64,000 bases of DNA from Clostridia bacterium (GCA_026418275.1 JAOABQ010000028.1:28347-92346), one strand, 5' to 3'. Positions 8,239-18,328 are shown, numbered from the stretch's first letter. The notes: a model not told the origin generated them from the sequence alone. A program made the numbers and translations.

Positions 8239-9384
8239 ATGGGCAGGGTTAAGTTTCTGCATTGTTCGGATATTCATATGGATATGCCATTTACTTCTCT
8301 TGGCGCGGTAGAGGGAAGACCTGCCTTAAGACGGCAGGATCTGAAAGAAACTTTTCAAAGGATTATTAGGACTGCCGAGGAGGAACAGGTTGATTTTTTG
8401 CTGATTTGCGGGGACCTTTATGAGCATGAATACACTAAAAAGTCTACTATTCAATTTATCAATGACCGGTTCAAGGAAATTAGCCCAATAAGAGTCATTA
8501 TCGTACCCGGCAACCATGACCCTTATATTATCAACTCGTTTTATCAAAGATTTGAATGGAATCAAAATGTTTATATTTTATCAGACTATCGTTCTTTTAT
8601 ATATTTTGAGGATGTAAATACCTGTTTTTACGGTGCAGGGTTTAATAGCTTCAATGGAAATAGCGCCAGCATCGGATATATTGAAAATGTAGATACCTCC
8701 AGGATCAATATTTTATTAATGCATGGAACCTTGGATATGAACTTCAATAAAAAAAAGTATAACCCTGTTACCAGCAGCCAGCTTGCTTCCTTGGGAATGG
8801 ACTACATTGCTCTTGGACATTTTCATAAAAGGGTGGAGCGTTCAAATGGAAATGTGTGGATTTACAATCCGGGAAGCCCTGAGCCCCTTGGTTTTGATGA
8901 ACCTGGCGACCATGGTGTTTTTCTCGGAACCATTACAAAGGCTCTGCGGGGTGAAGCAACCCTTGATATCCGGTTTGATGTGATGAATAAAAGATATTAT
9001 AAAGCTTTTGAATTATATGTTGATCAATGTACAAACGATGAGCAGGTATTGGAAATGTTATACCAAGCTCTAAAAGATGTGGATAGGCAGAAAGGGATTT
9101 TAAAGGTCACTTTGAAAGGGTTCCTTGACAGGGAATACAAACTGGATGCTGAGCAGTTACAAAGGATACTTAACGAGCGTTTTTTCTTCGTCAGATTGGA
9201 GGATGAAACGGTACCGGATTATGATTTTGACCAAATTAAAAATGAGCCGGGGCTTAGGGGAATTTTCACCCGGAAAATGTTTAGCTTAATAGAGAATACT
9301 TTGGATGAGGATGAAAAAAGAAAACTCCAAAGGGCTCTTTATTTTGGTCTGGAAGCTTTAGAACAAGGGAAAATCAGTATTTGA
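8239..9384 (+). CDS. YhaO/SbcD-like DNA repair metallophosphoesterase
   Basis: 381 residues from the ATG at 8239 (AAAGGTGG 5 nt upstream); a GTG three codons earlier overlaps this ribosome site. The calcineurin-type metal-binding motifs are complete: CSDIHMD, GDLYEHE, PGNHDP, LMHGTLD and GHFHK. This is the Mre11/SbcD nuclease fold of the YhaO subgroup, which processes DNA ends together with an SMC-like ATPase. The C-terminal 150 residues (capping and partner-binding part) are helical. The ATPase partner follows 7 bp later, as in Bacillus yhaO-yhaN, so the two probably form one complex acting on broken or stalled chromosomal DNA. The exact substrate is not known from sequence. Confidence 0.88.
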   Translation: MGRVKFLHCSDIHMDMPFTSLGAVEGRPALRRQDLKETFQRIIRTAEEEQVDFLLICGDLYEHEYTKKSTIQFINDRFKEISPIRVIIVPGNHDPYIINSFYQRFEWNQNVYILSDYRSFIYFEDVNTCFYGAGFNSFNGNSASIGYIENVDTSRINILLMHGTLDMNFNKKKYNPVTSSQLASLGMDYIALGHFHKRVERSNGNVWIYNPGSPEPLGFDEPGDHGVFLGTITKALRGEATLDIRFDVMNKRYYKAFELYVDQCTNDEQVLEMLYQALKDVDRQKGILKVTLKGFLDREYKLDAEQLQRILNERFFFVRLEDETVPDYDFDQIKNEPGLRGIFTRKMFSLIENTLDEDEKRKLQRALYFGLEALEQGKISI

Positions 9385-9391
9385 GGGATTT

Positions 9392-12004
9392 ATGCAAATA
9401 ATAAAACTTGAAATCAATGGTTTCGGAAAAATAAATCATTTTTTAATACAACTGCAAAATGGGATGAATATTGTTTATGGGTGCAACGAATCGGGAAAGA
9501 CGACAGTTCAAAGTTTTATTAAGGCAATGCTTTTTGGTTTGAAGGGAAAGTATGTTAATGATACTAAAATTTTAGAGTTAAAAAAATATAAGCCTTGGAC
9601 TGGAAGTTCCTTTTCAGGCAGTATGGAATACAGGATGGATAATGGGGATTGCTACAGAATAGAGCGGGACTTTGAGTCCAATGAAGTTCGCGTATTGGAT
9701 GCTTTTTTCAAAGACGTTACAAACTCATTTGAGGTAACTAAGCAAAATGGCGTATTATTTGCTCAAAAGCATTTGGGGGTCAATGGCATTTGTTTTGATC
9801 AGACTGTTTTTATACGGCAGGTTGGCTCCAGGATTGACCGGGATGGCCGGCGGGAGCTTTTAAACCGGATTGTGAATATTAGCCAAACAGGCTTGGAGGA
9901 GATCTCATATAAACGTGCAGAAGCTGCTTTGAGGGATGCTTTAAAAAACCATGTAGGCACCAATAAAACATCAACCCGTCCTCTGGATAAAATTATGAGC
10001 CGGCTTCAAGAACTTGATCTGGAAAAAAAGCGCCTTTGTGAAATAAGAAATGCTTATCTTGAAATTGAAGTCAAACTGGGTGAAGCGATAAGGCTTCAGG
10101 AGCAGTATGAAACCCTGAGGGCTGTAACCCAGATGGAGAAGGAATTAATAAAAATTGTTGGGGCGATTGAAGTTTGTAAGAAAAAAAGAAAGCAATTGGA
10201 ACAGATTGTAGAGAATGTCCGTGATTTGGAAGATGAAATCGGCGACAACCGTCTAAAATGGAACGGTTATCAATTCCAAAAGGAACATACTCACCTTGGT
10301 GGGGGGATATCCGAGGATGAAGTGGATGACATTAGCCGTAAGTATTATAAGTTCGTAGATTTAAAAAGTGAGAATGAGCGTCTTCAGCATAAAATTTCCA
10401 ATGTAAAAGGGGAGATGGAAGCATTGGCATCCGATTTTCCCAAGTATAAAGCCTTTGGAACCCCTGAGCATGAGGTGGAAATCAAGGTCCGGATATTAAA
10501 AAATGACTTGGAATTCCTAAGGGAGCAATATAATAAGTTGGACATAAGCAGCCTGGACCGGGAATTTTTATGGAGTAGAAAAAAGAACAAACGGCTTATT
10601 TTTGCTTTAGGTGCTTTGTGGCTTTTGTTTCTTTTGCTTATATCAAGCGGCTTGATTTATGCCGGTTATTTTCTTTATGTTTCTACTTTGGTTCTACCGC
10701 TTATAGGTTGGATTGCCTTTTGCAAGGTAAAAGCGGGGCGGGAACTGGTAGGACTGGCAAGACAGAAGGATGAAATGAAAGTATCATTAAAAAAGATGGA
10801 TGAGGAAATGCGTCAAAAGGGTGAGCTGATAAAAAACCTGATGGAACAAATAGGAGCAGACAATATGGAAGACTTTTTAAGGATCAAGGCTTCCTATGAT
10901 GGAAAGAGTAAACGTTTTATGGCTTTAAACAATGAACTGAACCTTTTGGAGAGCCTTTTAATATCCAATTCACAGCAGGGGGCGGCTTTAAAAAATCAGG
11001 TCTTTGAAAGGCTGCTTGAAGCAGGAATTATTGATATTTGTGAGGAAGTTGAGGAGCAGCATATAAAAAAGTTGAAGGAGACAATAAAAAAGATTAGGGA
11101 CGCTGAGGTTGAAGAAAACTTTACATCCGCAAGAATAAAGGATTTAATGGAAAGATTACAGGACTTTCTGACCAGGGCATCTGCCCTGTGTTCGAAGGAA
11201 ATAGCCCAATCATCTGAGATCATGCTGCAAGTGAGTAATTTAGAGCGGGAGGAGAAAGAACTGACGGGTATCTTGGAGGCAGCTTTTCGTCCATATCGTA
11301 GGATGTGTACTGACTACAGCATAGAGCCTATTGAACTCGCAGAGATTCAAGACGAAAAGCTTGAAAAAAGTATTCATGAAAAATGGGATAGTGTACAAAA
11401 TACATTAAATGAACTTCGTTTAAAAAGAACCGAATATGAAACGCTGCTTAAAAGTGCAGCACTTGAACAGGATGAGCTTCAAAGGCTGGAAGAGGAATTC
11501 CAGACTTTGACCGCTGAAAAAAGGAGACTTAAGGAACTTCAGTCTTCCATTACCCTTGCACTGGAGGTTTTGACCCAGTCAAGTCAGGAACTGCAGGAAA
11601 ATTATATACCGGCACTAAACGGCAAAATAAGCAATATCATTGCAATGGTCACAAAGGGAAAGTACAGGGACCTTAGGGCCGATCATGAATTGCTTTTGAA
11701 GATGATATCTCCCGAGACAGGAAATGTATTGCCTGAGTATGCTTTAAGTGACGGCGCAGTGGAGCAGATATATCTAGCCCTTAGGATAGGGGCTTTGGAG
11801 CTTATTTCTATGAATGGGGAGAGTCTGCCCCTCATCATGGATGAAGTCTTTGCCCATTACGATGATGTAAGAACAGCAGAAACAATCAAATTGCTAAACG
11901 ATCTTTTTAATAAAAAACAAGTGATACTGTTTACATGCAAGGAAAGAGAAGTTGAGCTGGCACATGAAGTGTGCAAAGGAAAACTGAACTTGATAGAATT
12001 ATAA
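9392..12004 (+). CDS. YhaN/SbcC-like SMC-type ATPase
   Basis: 870 residues. The N-terminus has the Rad50/SbcC Walker A loop GCNESGKTT (about 30-38), the C-terminus an ABC signature region (YALSDGAVEQIYLALRIG, about 783-800) and Walker B LPLIMDEVFAHYDD (about 812). Between them lie two long coiled-coil arms. Two adjacent membrane-like segments occur at about 395-445 (FALGALWLLFLLLISSGLIY and the following stretch), which is characteristic of YhaN rather than true SbcC and would tether the complex to the membrane. It follows yhaO by 7 bp with GAGGG as ribosome site. It should supply ATP-driven clamping for the YhaO nuclease. Assignment is strong; membrane tethering is inferred from hydrophobicity. 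Confidence 0.88.
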   Translation: MQIIKLEINGFGKINHFLIQLQNGMNIVYGCNESGKTTVQSFIKAMLFGLKGKYVNDTKILELKKYKPWTGSSFSGSMEYRMDNGDCYRIERDFESNEVRVLDAFFKDVTNSFEVTKQNGVLFAQKHLGVNGICFDQTVFIRQVGSRIDRDGRRELLNRIVNISQTGLEEISYKRAEAALRDALKNHVGTNKTSTRPLDKIMSRLQELDLEKKRLCEIRNAYLEIEVKLGEAIRLQEQYETLRAVTQMEKELIKIVGAIEVCKKKRKQLEQIVENVRDLEDEIGDNRLKWNGYQFQKEHTHLGGGISEDEVDDISRKYYKFVDLKSENERLQHKISNVKGEMEALASDFPKYKAFGTPEHEVEIKVRILKNDLEFLREQYNKLDISSLDREFLWSRKKNKRLIFALGALWLLFLLLISSGLIYAGYFLYVSTLVLPLIGWIAFCKVKAGRELVGLARQKDEMKVSLKKMDEEMRQKGELIKNLMEQIGADNMEDFLRIKASYDGKSKRFMALNNELNLLESLLISNSQQGAALKNQVFERLLEAGIIDICEEVEEQHIKKLKETIKKIRDAEVEENFTSARIKDLMERLQDFLTRASALCSKEIAQSSEIMLQVSNLEREEKELTGILEAAFRPYRRMCTDYSIEPIELAEIQDEKLEKSIHEKWDSVQNTLNELRLKRTEYETLLKSAALEQDELQRLEEEFQTLTAEKRRLKELQSSITLALEVLTQSSQELQENYIPALNGKISNIIAMVTKGKYRDLRADHELLLKMISPETGNVLPEYALSDGAVEQIYLALRIGALELISMNGESLPLIMDEVFAHYDDVRTAETIKLLNDLFNKKQVILFTCKEREVELAHEVCKGKLNLIEL

Positions 12005-12053
12005 ATCCCTCATGGTTGTAGAAGGGATATGTTGAGATAGGTGGTGTACAGCT

Positions 12054-12989
12054 TTGAAAAAAAATATAATCCATAGAATCTTCCCGTTTGTTCTTTTGAT
12101 CTTTATTATCACCGGATGCGGCGGGGAAAGTAAAAATGGTATTCCTGCACAAAAGCAAATGGATGAGAAAAATACAATTTACCTTGGTGATGGGGTTGTC
12201 AATGAGACGGTTGTAGATGTGTATAAGAACATGGACATCCAATCCGAGAGACTGACACAGGCGGTTTTTAACCAGCCGGTGACAATTTTGGAGAGTAAAG
12301 GGCAGTGGACAAAAGTTAAGGTGTTTGATGGTTGTGAAGGGTGGATAAAATCAAAGTACATAGACAGCGACTGTTCCAGCCTGAATCCTGAAGGGGCCAG
12401 GTATAAAATTGTTGTAACCAATAAAAAATTGAAAGTGACATCGGGGCGAAGCGGAGGACTTACTTTGATAGAGGTAGTGCTCGGTACGGAGTTTTACGCA
12501 AAAGGCATTAGTGAAGAGGCTTATGAGGTTTCTCTTCCGGGAAATCAAACGGGATGGGTTAGCAAAAACGGCACTATACAAATGCCGGTTGATGCGTCTA
12601 TACCTAAAACAGCAGCCATCGATTTTGTAACAACAGCAGATAAGTTTAAGGGGACAACCTATCTTTTGGGCGGAGTTAGTTCCTATGGAATCGATTGCTC
12701 AGGCCTTACTTATATTTGTGCGAAAATCAACGGCATACAATTGCCCAGGCTAACGGGGCAGCAGTTTAAAAGCGGTAAAACAATTTCAAACAATCTTGTG
12801 GAAGTTAAATCGGGAGATCTGCTCTTTTTTAGTACAAACGAAGACCGGAAGGATGTTTCTCATGTGGGTATATACGTGGGAGATGAAAATTTTATTCATG
12901 CAAGTAAAGCAAAAGGCAGGGTGCAGCTTGGCTCTCTGAAGGACCGTTATTATGAGAGAAGGCTGGTAGGCATAAAACGGATTTTCTGA
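12054..12989 (+). CDS. NlpC/P60 lipoprotein with SH3-like domains
   Basis: 311 residues from a TTG at 12054 with GGTGGTG upstream. The N-terminus is a lipoprotein signal ending in IITGC, so the mature protein is anchored in the membrane. Residues about 45-100 and 115-180 are two bacterial SH3-like domains (VTILESKGQWTKVKV, GWIKSKY; then VTSGRSGGLTLIEV, GWVSKNG). Residues about 185-311 are an NlpC/P60 endopeptidase with catalytic C215 in YGIDCSG, His in VSHVGIYVG and NFIHAS. This enzyme class cuts D-Glu-diamino acid bonds in peptidoglycan stems. It lies 50 bp after yhaN and may be co-transcribed, although the functional link is unclear. Confidence 0.88.
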   Translation: MKKNIIHRIFPFVLLIFIITGCGGESKNGIPAQKQMDEKNTIYLGDGVVNETVVDVYKNMDIQSERLTQAVFNQPVTILESKGQWTKVKVFDGCEGWIKSKYIDSDCSSLNPEGARYKIVVTNKKLKVTSGRSGGLTLIEVVLGTEFYAKGISEEAYEVSLPGNQTGWVSKNGTIQMPVDASIPKTAAIDFVTTADKFKGTTYLLGGVSSYGIDCSGLTYICAKINGIQLPRLTGQQFKSGKTISNNLVEVKSGDLLFFSTNEDRKDVSHVGIYVGDENFIHASKAKGRVQLGSLKDRYYERRLVGIKRIF

Positions 12990-13178
12990 CGGATACAAGC
13001 GAATCTGGGGTCAAACACGTGAAAATCCGATAACAATCAAAAAGTAGATAGATCGTGATAATAATTTCATAGGATTAAATTGAATTTTTACCATATTCAA
13101 TCATGGAAATTGAAGTGCGATGCAAAACTTTACCGCATTCAATATGATAAAGCTGAATAATCTTTATTTGCCGTAGTA

Positions 13179-14291
13179 CTAAGGATTTATGAGCTTTTCC
13201 AAAAGGTCAACAGTATCACTGCTGGAGTTGGGTTTGGCAAGAAATTTCGTGATTTCCTTCATATGCCTAACTCTTAATGGATTATCCACAACCTGGGAAA
13301 GAATATTCTCCATATCTTCGTTTTCCAATATTCTGGCAGCAGCCCCAATATTAATAAGGAAATGTGCGTTTCTCTCTTCCTGTCCGGGCAAAGGAGAGAT
13401 AATGAAAATGGGAAGTTCCTTCACCAAGGACTCTGTTATGGTCATGCCTCCCGGTTTGGTAATGATAAAGTCCGAAATTTCCATTAAATCGGCAACCCGG
13501 TTGGTATAACTTAAGATTCTTACTTTTTTATTGGTGTTGATGCAGCTTTTTTCCAAATACCTTTTTAGCTTTACGTTTTTTCCGGTAATGGCGATGACTT
13601 GCAAATCTTTTTTGCAGTTGATAAGGGAGGAAAAGGTGTCCTTTATTTCCCCAAAACCAAGACTCCCGCCCATGATTAAAAACGTGAGCTTTTCATCCAG
13701 CCGCAATTCCTTTAGGATTTCTTTCCGGTCTTTCTTTTGTAAGAAACCGCTGGCAACAGGTATCCCAATGGGATGAATAATTTTTTCAGGGATCCCTCTC
13801 TTGACCATCTGCAGTTTCATATACTCATGAGCAACTACATAGGCATCGGTATAGTCATGGAACCAAAACGGGTGGGTGACAAAGTCGGTCAAAATGGCTA
13901 CAGTGGGTATATCGACTTTGTTTTTTCTTTTCAAGTTGGAAATCATTTGTAATGGGAAAAAATGTGTACATACAATGATGGACGGTTTAAACTCGTTAAT
14001 GAGTGTTTTTATTCTGTATGAAAGCAGTTTATTTACCGTCTTGCTGAAATCATTTAGATTGTCTCCCGTTTCGGACATGTTGTATAGCATACCGTAAATT
14101 TGAGGTGTTGTTTTGAGTGAATTCAGGTAACTTCCGATAATGAGCTTGTCAACTATAGGGTTAATATACTTAAATGTATCTACAATGAGCGTTCTAGAAT
14201 TTGGATACCTTTTATCAACGACTTCCTTGATTGCTTCTGCAGCTTTTACATGGCCTCCGCCTGCCGATACTGATAAAAATAAAACGTCCAT
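13179..14291 (-). CDS. MGDG synthase/UgtP-like glycosyltransferase
   Basis: 370 residues. The N-terminal SVSAGGGHVKAAEAI and the following linker region match the MGDG_synth domain of processive diacylglycerol glucosyltransferases and their MurG-like relatives. The C-terminal Rossmann domain has FLIMGGSLGFGEI, the sugar-nucleotide motif FIITKPGGMTITESL, and PLPGQEERNAHFL. It probably transfers sugar from UDP-glucose or UDP-galactose to diacylglycerol to make glycolipids, the precursor of lipoteichoic acid anchors, at the inner face of the membrane. It is a lone gene; 12990-13178 holds no clear signal. The acceptor is inferred from the family. Confidence 0.82.
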   Translation of the reverse strand: MDVLFLSVSAGGGHVKAAEAIKEVVDKRYPNSRTLIVDTFKYINPIVDKLIIGSYLNSLKTTPQIYGMLYNMSETGDNLNDFSKTVNKLLSYRIKTLINEFKPSIIVCTHFFPLQMISNLKRKNKVDIPTVAILTDFVTHPFWFHDYTDAYVVAHEYMKLQMVKRGIPEKIIHPIGIPVASGFLQKKDRKEILKELRLDEKLTFLIMGGSLGFGEIKDTFSSLINCKKDLQVIAITGKNVKLKRYLEKSCINTNKKVRILSYTNRVADLMEISDFIITKPGGMTITESLVKELPIFIISPLPGQEERNAHFLINIGAAARILENEDMENILSQVVDNPLRVRHMKEITKFLAKPNSSSDTVDLLEKLINP

Positions 14292-14469
14292 TTTCTTACC
14301 CCTATAAGTATTTTAGTATGTTGAACCTGCTACGCAATAACTATTATTTCCGGTATTCTGGATTATATTAAAAACTAGTATCTGGTAATATTATAATGTA
14401 TTTAGCTTGTTAAAGCAATAAGAGAAATATTTGGGCAAATAAAGGAAAGATGCTGCTGTATGATATTGT

Positions 14470-14498
14470 AAAGGCCGGAAAGATTCTTCCGGCCTTTA
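14470..14498 (-). terminator. Terminator of the stalk-protein gene
   Basis: An 11-bp perfect stem (AAAGGCCGGAA/TTCCGGCCTTT) with a 6-nt loop lies just after the stop codon of the minus-strand gene at 14511. The T tract is short. Confidence 0.6.
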
Positions 14499-14510
14499 CA
14501 CATCCATATC

Positions 14511-16082
14511 CTAATATTGAATGGAAATACTCTTATCCGAACCGTTCCATTCTACTTTATAACCGAGATTTTCAATTACATACCGTAGTGGAACCATGGT
14601 TCTGCCGTTGATAATTCTGGGGGGAGCTTCGATGGGCTTACTTTTGCCGTTTATTTTCGTACTCTGTTTTCCAATCCAAAGTTCAATGGTTTTTGATTGC
14701 AGTGTGATGGTAACCTTCTTTTGTGAACCCTCCCAGGCTACATTTCCACCCAATGCTTCAATGAGTGAGCGTATGGGGAGAAAGGTTTTACTGTCTGCAA
14801 TTACCGGTGTTGAGTTTTCAAAATCAATATCCTGGTAGTATCCATTGATACGCATCATGGGGTCATTGATTTTCAACATGATGGAGTTTTGGCCTTTTTG
14901 CCGGGGATATACCGTTGTTTGTGTATCCTGTTTTCCTGTAGAATCCTTCACTTTTAGGGTGATGGTATAATTTTTACCGGGTAGAAAAGCAAATTCTACA
15001 TTAGATTGGGATAAGTACCTGTTGAAATAGATACTATCTTCATCTAATGTGGTTTCCAGGTCGGTAATTTCCTTGCCCTTTTCCATATGAGTAACTTTCC
15101 AGCTCAATTCATTTACATTTCCATTGGGATCGTTGATTTGTCCGCGTATAATGGAGGTTTCCGGTTCGATACTAAATCCCGTAATGGACGGTGCCACATC
15201 CGGGATGTCTTTTACCGGTATTTTACTTTTTATGTATAGGGCAATAATCCATTCTCCGTCTTTCACAGCCTTATTGTAGAGGCCGATAAGCGTATTCAAA
15301 TCTGCGTTTTTCATTGATTTTTCAACGTTATCAAAATATTTTTTACTTTGCTTTAAATAGTCGGCGAAATCAGGTATATCATCCGTCCATGAATTATAGG
15401 TGAAACTCAAATTATAGGTTGGTTCAAAGTTGGATTTTTCAAAGACAAGTTTATTTCCTTCAAACCTAAAAAAATAGGGAGTGAGTTCTTTAATCTGATA
15501 AGGCTTTATGTTTCCAAGCTCAAAGGATACTTTAGCATGCCCAATCGGGTCTTTCCAACCCTTACCGGTGGTTAGAACGTAGCCCAGAAAAACGTATCCC
15601 ATGGAATTTAGAGAATAATTAATTTCATAAGTATTCTTAATCTGGATGGTTTGCCCTTCATCAAAATGAACATTGAAGGTGTACCAGGATGTGTAGAAAT
15701 CCGTATCGGGAACGATAGATTTTGCACCCTTTTCTTCCTTTACGGCGATTGGTTTTCCGTTTATGTAAGCTTTAAAATTAACAGCCTCCAGTTCTTCATC
15801 CGTTGTTGTATCACTAGTGCTTTTAAAGCCTTTGGGAAAGCCCATTAAAACATCTTTTGCCTTACCGGAATTTTTGAAAGTAAAGTTGCATTCTACTTTA
15901 TGATCCTGGACTTTAACGATGATATCTTCGGATTCCATGGAAACATCCGCATCGTTCATTGGATATACCCCGTCGGGAGTTCTCCCCATGGCAGAATCAT
16001 CTGCATAGCCGATGATACTTCCAAGGCAGAGAAAAACCCCTAATGAGAGAATGATAAAAAGTAATTTAAACGTTTTTGACAT
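14511..16082 (-). CDS. Secreted stalk-domain protein with DUF4424-like N-terminal half
   Basis: 523 residues. A signal peptide (LLFIILSLGVFLCLGSIIGY, cleaved near ADD) is followed by a beta-rich region of about 280 residues that starts with MGRTPDGVYPMNDADVSMES and includes a VKVQDHKVECNFTFKNSG stretch. It looks like secreted DUF4424-type domains. The C-terminal 110 residues are a copper-amine-oxidase-N-like stalk domain with its two paired motifs (FLPIRSLIEALGGNVAWE, TMVPLRYVIENLGYKVEW). Stalk domains are thought to mediate attachment to the cell surface in clostridia. Single gene with its own terminator. The N-terminal family is a tentative reading; the stalk domain is certain. Confidence 0.75.
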   Translation of the reverse strand: MSKTFKLLFIILSLGVFLCLGSIIGYADDSAMGRTPDGVYPMNDADVSMESEDIIVKVQDHKVECNFTFKNSGKAKDVLMGFPKGFKSTSDTTTDEELEAVNFKAYINGKPIAVKEEKGAKSIVPDTDFYTSWYTFNVHFDEGQTIQIKNTYEINYSLNSMGYVFLGYVLTTGKGWKDPIGHAKVSFELGNIKPYQIKELTPYFFRFEGNKLVFEKSNFEPTYNLSFTYNSWTDDIPDFADYLKQSKKYFDNVEKSMKNADLNTLIGLYNKAVKDGEWIIALYIKSKIPVKDIPDVAPSITGFSIEPETSIIRGQINDPNGNVNELSWKVTHMEKGKEITDLETTLDEDSIYFNRYLSQSNVEFAFLPGKNYTITLKVKDSTGKQDTQTTVYPRQKGQNSIMLKINDPMMRINGYYQDIDFENSTPVIADSKTFLPIRSLIEALGGNVAWEGSQKKVTITLQSKTIELWIGKQSTKINGKSKPIEAPPRIINGRTMVPLRYVIENLGYKVEWNGSDKSISIQY

Positions 16083-16174
16083 GGTTGGCCTCCTATCTTT
16101 ATGATTACTTCAAATTTAGCAATGTTTGGGTATAAAGTCAAGAGTTGTAAGCAGTAAAGGGGGAATGAAGCAAT

Positions 16175-16221
16175 AAAAAAAGTAAGCGGTCATGGTTTAA
16201 ACCATGACCGCTTACTTTTTA
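16175..16221 (-). terminator. Long palindromic terminator after mbl
   Basis: A perfect 22-bp inverted repeat without loop bases (AAAAAGTAAGCGGTCATGG and its complement) is centred near 16198 and followed on both strands by a T run. It lies 24 bp after the mbl stop codon and can act in both directions. Confidence 0.85.
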
Positions 16222-16244
16222 TGTTAGTGGAAAATTAGAATGAA

Positions 16245-17279
16245 TTAACGTTTGGATATTCTGTTTTCAGCCATATCGCTTTGTTCGATGGCTTCAATAT
16301 TATCAAGGGCTTTACCGGTACCTAATGCAACACAGGAAATGGCATCATCCGCAATAATAACATTAATCCCTGTTTTTTCTTGAAGAAGTTTGTCCAACCC
16401 GTAAATCAGGCTGCCGCCGCCCGTCATTACAATCCCGCGGTCACTGATGTCTGCCGCCAGTTCGGGAGGCGTTCTTTCAAGTACCGAGTGCACTGCTTCA
16501 ACAACGCTTGATATGGGTTCTTCCAGTGCTTCCATAATTTCAGTGGATGTAACAGTGATTGTTTTTGGAAGACCGGATATTAAGTTCCTTCCCCGGATAT
16601 CCATGGTAACTTCCTGTACTCTTGGGTAAACCGTTCCGATGTTTATTTTCAATTCTTCTGCAGTGCGTTCGCCGATCATGATATTGTGTTTTTTACGCAT
16701 ATACCGTACAATTGCTTCATCAAACTTGTCCCCTGCGATCTTAATGGAAGCACTGACAACAGTACCACCCAGAGAGATGACAGCTATGTCGGTAGTTCCG
16801 CCGCCCATATCGACTACCATGCTTCCGCAAGCTTTTGCAATGTCAATACCTGCGCCGATTGCAGCAGCGATGGGCTCCTCAATAAGATAGGTTTTTCTGG
16901 CACCTGCCTGCATGGCAGCTTCTCTAACAGCCCTTTTTTCCACCTCGGTTACGCCGCTGGGGACGCAAACCATGATTCTAGGCTTAAAAAGCTTAAATGC
17001 CCTGTTTCCACATACTTTATTAATAAAGTATTTTAACATCCTTTCGGTTATATCATAATCGGATATAACACCTTCTCTTAGCGGCCTGATTGCTACGATA
17101 TTTCCGGGTGTTCTGCCGAGCATCCGGCGTGCTTCTTCCCCTACCGCCAAAAGCTTATTTGAATTCTTATCTATAGCTACAACGGAAGGCTCTCTCAAGA
17201 CAATCCCTTTACCTTTTATATAAACAAGGACAGTAGCCGTGCCAAGGTCTATACCTATATCCTGCCCAAAACCAAACAA
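16245..17279 (-). CDS. mbl: Rod-shape-determining MreB/Mbl actin homologue
   Basis: 344 residues from a TTG at 17279, placed so that the protein begins MFGFGQDIGIDLGTA like other family members. An AAAGGAAG ribosome site lies 6 nt upstream, while the longer frame starts within it. Actin-fold motifs are present: phosphate 1 (DIGIDLGTATVLVY), connect 1 (EEPIAAAIGAG), phosphate 2 (VVDMGGGTTDIAVISLGG) and the adenosine motif (GIVMTGGGSLIYGL). It polymerises under the membrane and directs cylindrical wall synthesis. Because it is the next gene after spoIIID, as mbl is in Bacillus, I use mbl, although mreB-type paralogues cannot be separated by eye. Confidence 0.85.
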   Translation of the reverse strand: MFGFGQDIGIDLGTATVLVYIKGKGIVLREPSVVAIDKNSNKLLAVGEEARRMLGRTPGNIVAIRPLREGVISDYDITERMLKYFINKVCGNRAFKLFKPRIMVCVPSGVTEVEKRAVREAAMQAGARKTYLIEEPIAAAIGAGIDIAKACGSMVVDMGGGTTDIAVISLGGTVVSASIKIAGDKFDEAIVRYMRKKHNIMIGERTAEELKINIGTVYPRVQEVTMDIRGRNLISGLPKTITVTSTEIMEALEEPISSVVEAVHSVLERTPPELAADISDRGIVMTGGGSLIYGLDKLLQEKTGINVIIADDAISCVALGTGKALDNIEAIEQSDMAENRISKR

Positions 17280-17710
17280 AACGCATCTTCCTTTCAATTA
17301 ACTTTATAGTAGATATTTAATTTATTTCGTACCGGTCATAAACGGATTCAATTGATAAAAAGGTGTGTTGATTTAATTCAAATTTCATTGGTTCACAATA
17401 ACCAATTTGTGTTATTGCATTATTCTATATGCCGCACTAAAAATTTACACTGTGCCAGCAGACATCCAATATCTTTAGAAGCTGCGAAAGCAAAATGCAA
17501 CTATTTTGCATAGAGTGTATCGTGACAGTTACAAATAATTTAAAGCAAAAAGGTTGAATTCCTTACAATAATTAAATTATCAAAGTTTTGTTAACTTTAA
17601 GTAAAGAAAAACTTCATAATTTATATTATCATATTATTATAAGAATGCAATATTTTTGTAGGTTAAAGTCAAAAAAGGATGTTTTTCTTTGTAAAAAGGC
17701 ATATGAATCT

Positions 17711-17746
17711 ACGGATATTGAATATGCCCTTTATATTTAATATCCG
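17711..17746. repeat. Palindrome, 15-bp arms
   Basis: Arms ACGGATATTGAATAT and ATATTTAATATCCGT flank a 7-nt loop with one mismatch. No T run follows on either strand, so it is not an obvious terminator. It may be a protein site or an RNA stem. Confidence 0.6.
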
Positions 17747-17770
17747 TGAAGAGCCGAAAGGAAAGATAAA

Positions 17771-17810
17771 AATGGGGATAATAATCACCCTATTTAATCA
17801 TCCCCATCAT
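17771..17810 (-). terminator. Terminator-like hairpin in the spoIIID-mbl spacer
   Basis: On the minus strand ATGGGGAT pairs with ATCCCCAT across a 19-nt loop containing further AT pairs and is followed by TTTTT. It lies about 550 bp downstream of spoIIID and 490 bp upstream of mbl. Confidence 0.5.
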
Positions 17811-18215
17811 ATATATTTGAAAATCTCTATCTGATCCCAATGGATGACGAATACCGCACCCGCTGTTTCAAAAGTATACTTCCCACAGAAAGATTTAAGA
17901 TTGGCGAAGTGGTTTAATAATAAGAAATAATAGAGAATAGGTCAATCCTTATAAGATTATCTAGGGGTGTAGTGAGGGCTAAAACGTATTTAACGTATAT
18001 CCCATTGTTCTCTCTTTATACTATTTGCATTCAAAATTGCAGTATCCATCCATCAAACAGCAATTGCAAATACTTTTGAGAGATGCTTCAAACTGCTTTT
18101 AACACAAATCGGTTTAAAATGGTAAAGGATGGTTCACTATATAAGTAGTCCAATCATTTTTAGCAGTTGTGGAAGGAAAAACGGTTAAACAAATATGGAC
18201 TTTTTCTTTGCATCC

Positions 18216-18328
18216 GTAGTACCTTGTAACGCAATTCTTTTCTAGGGTATGCGAGGCACAAACAGATGAAGTGCATTTTTAACTCTTTGAAAAACTAGAA
18301 ATATGTTGTGTTAAAAAGCACTAGTAAG
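18216..18328. repeat. Dispersed intergenic repeat, copy A
   Basis: About 113 bp matching copy B at 55475-55585 at roughly 75% by eye. Shared blocks are TTGTAAC, TTTCTAGG, GGCACAAACAGA, GCATTTTTAAC, CTTTGAAAA, GAAAT and TGTTAAAA. Not protein coding in any frame. Strand is unknown. Confidence 0.55.
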
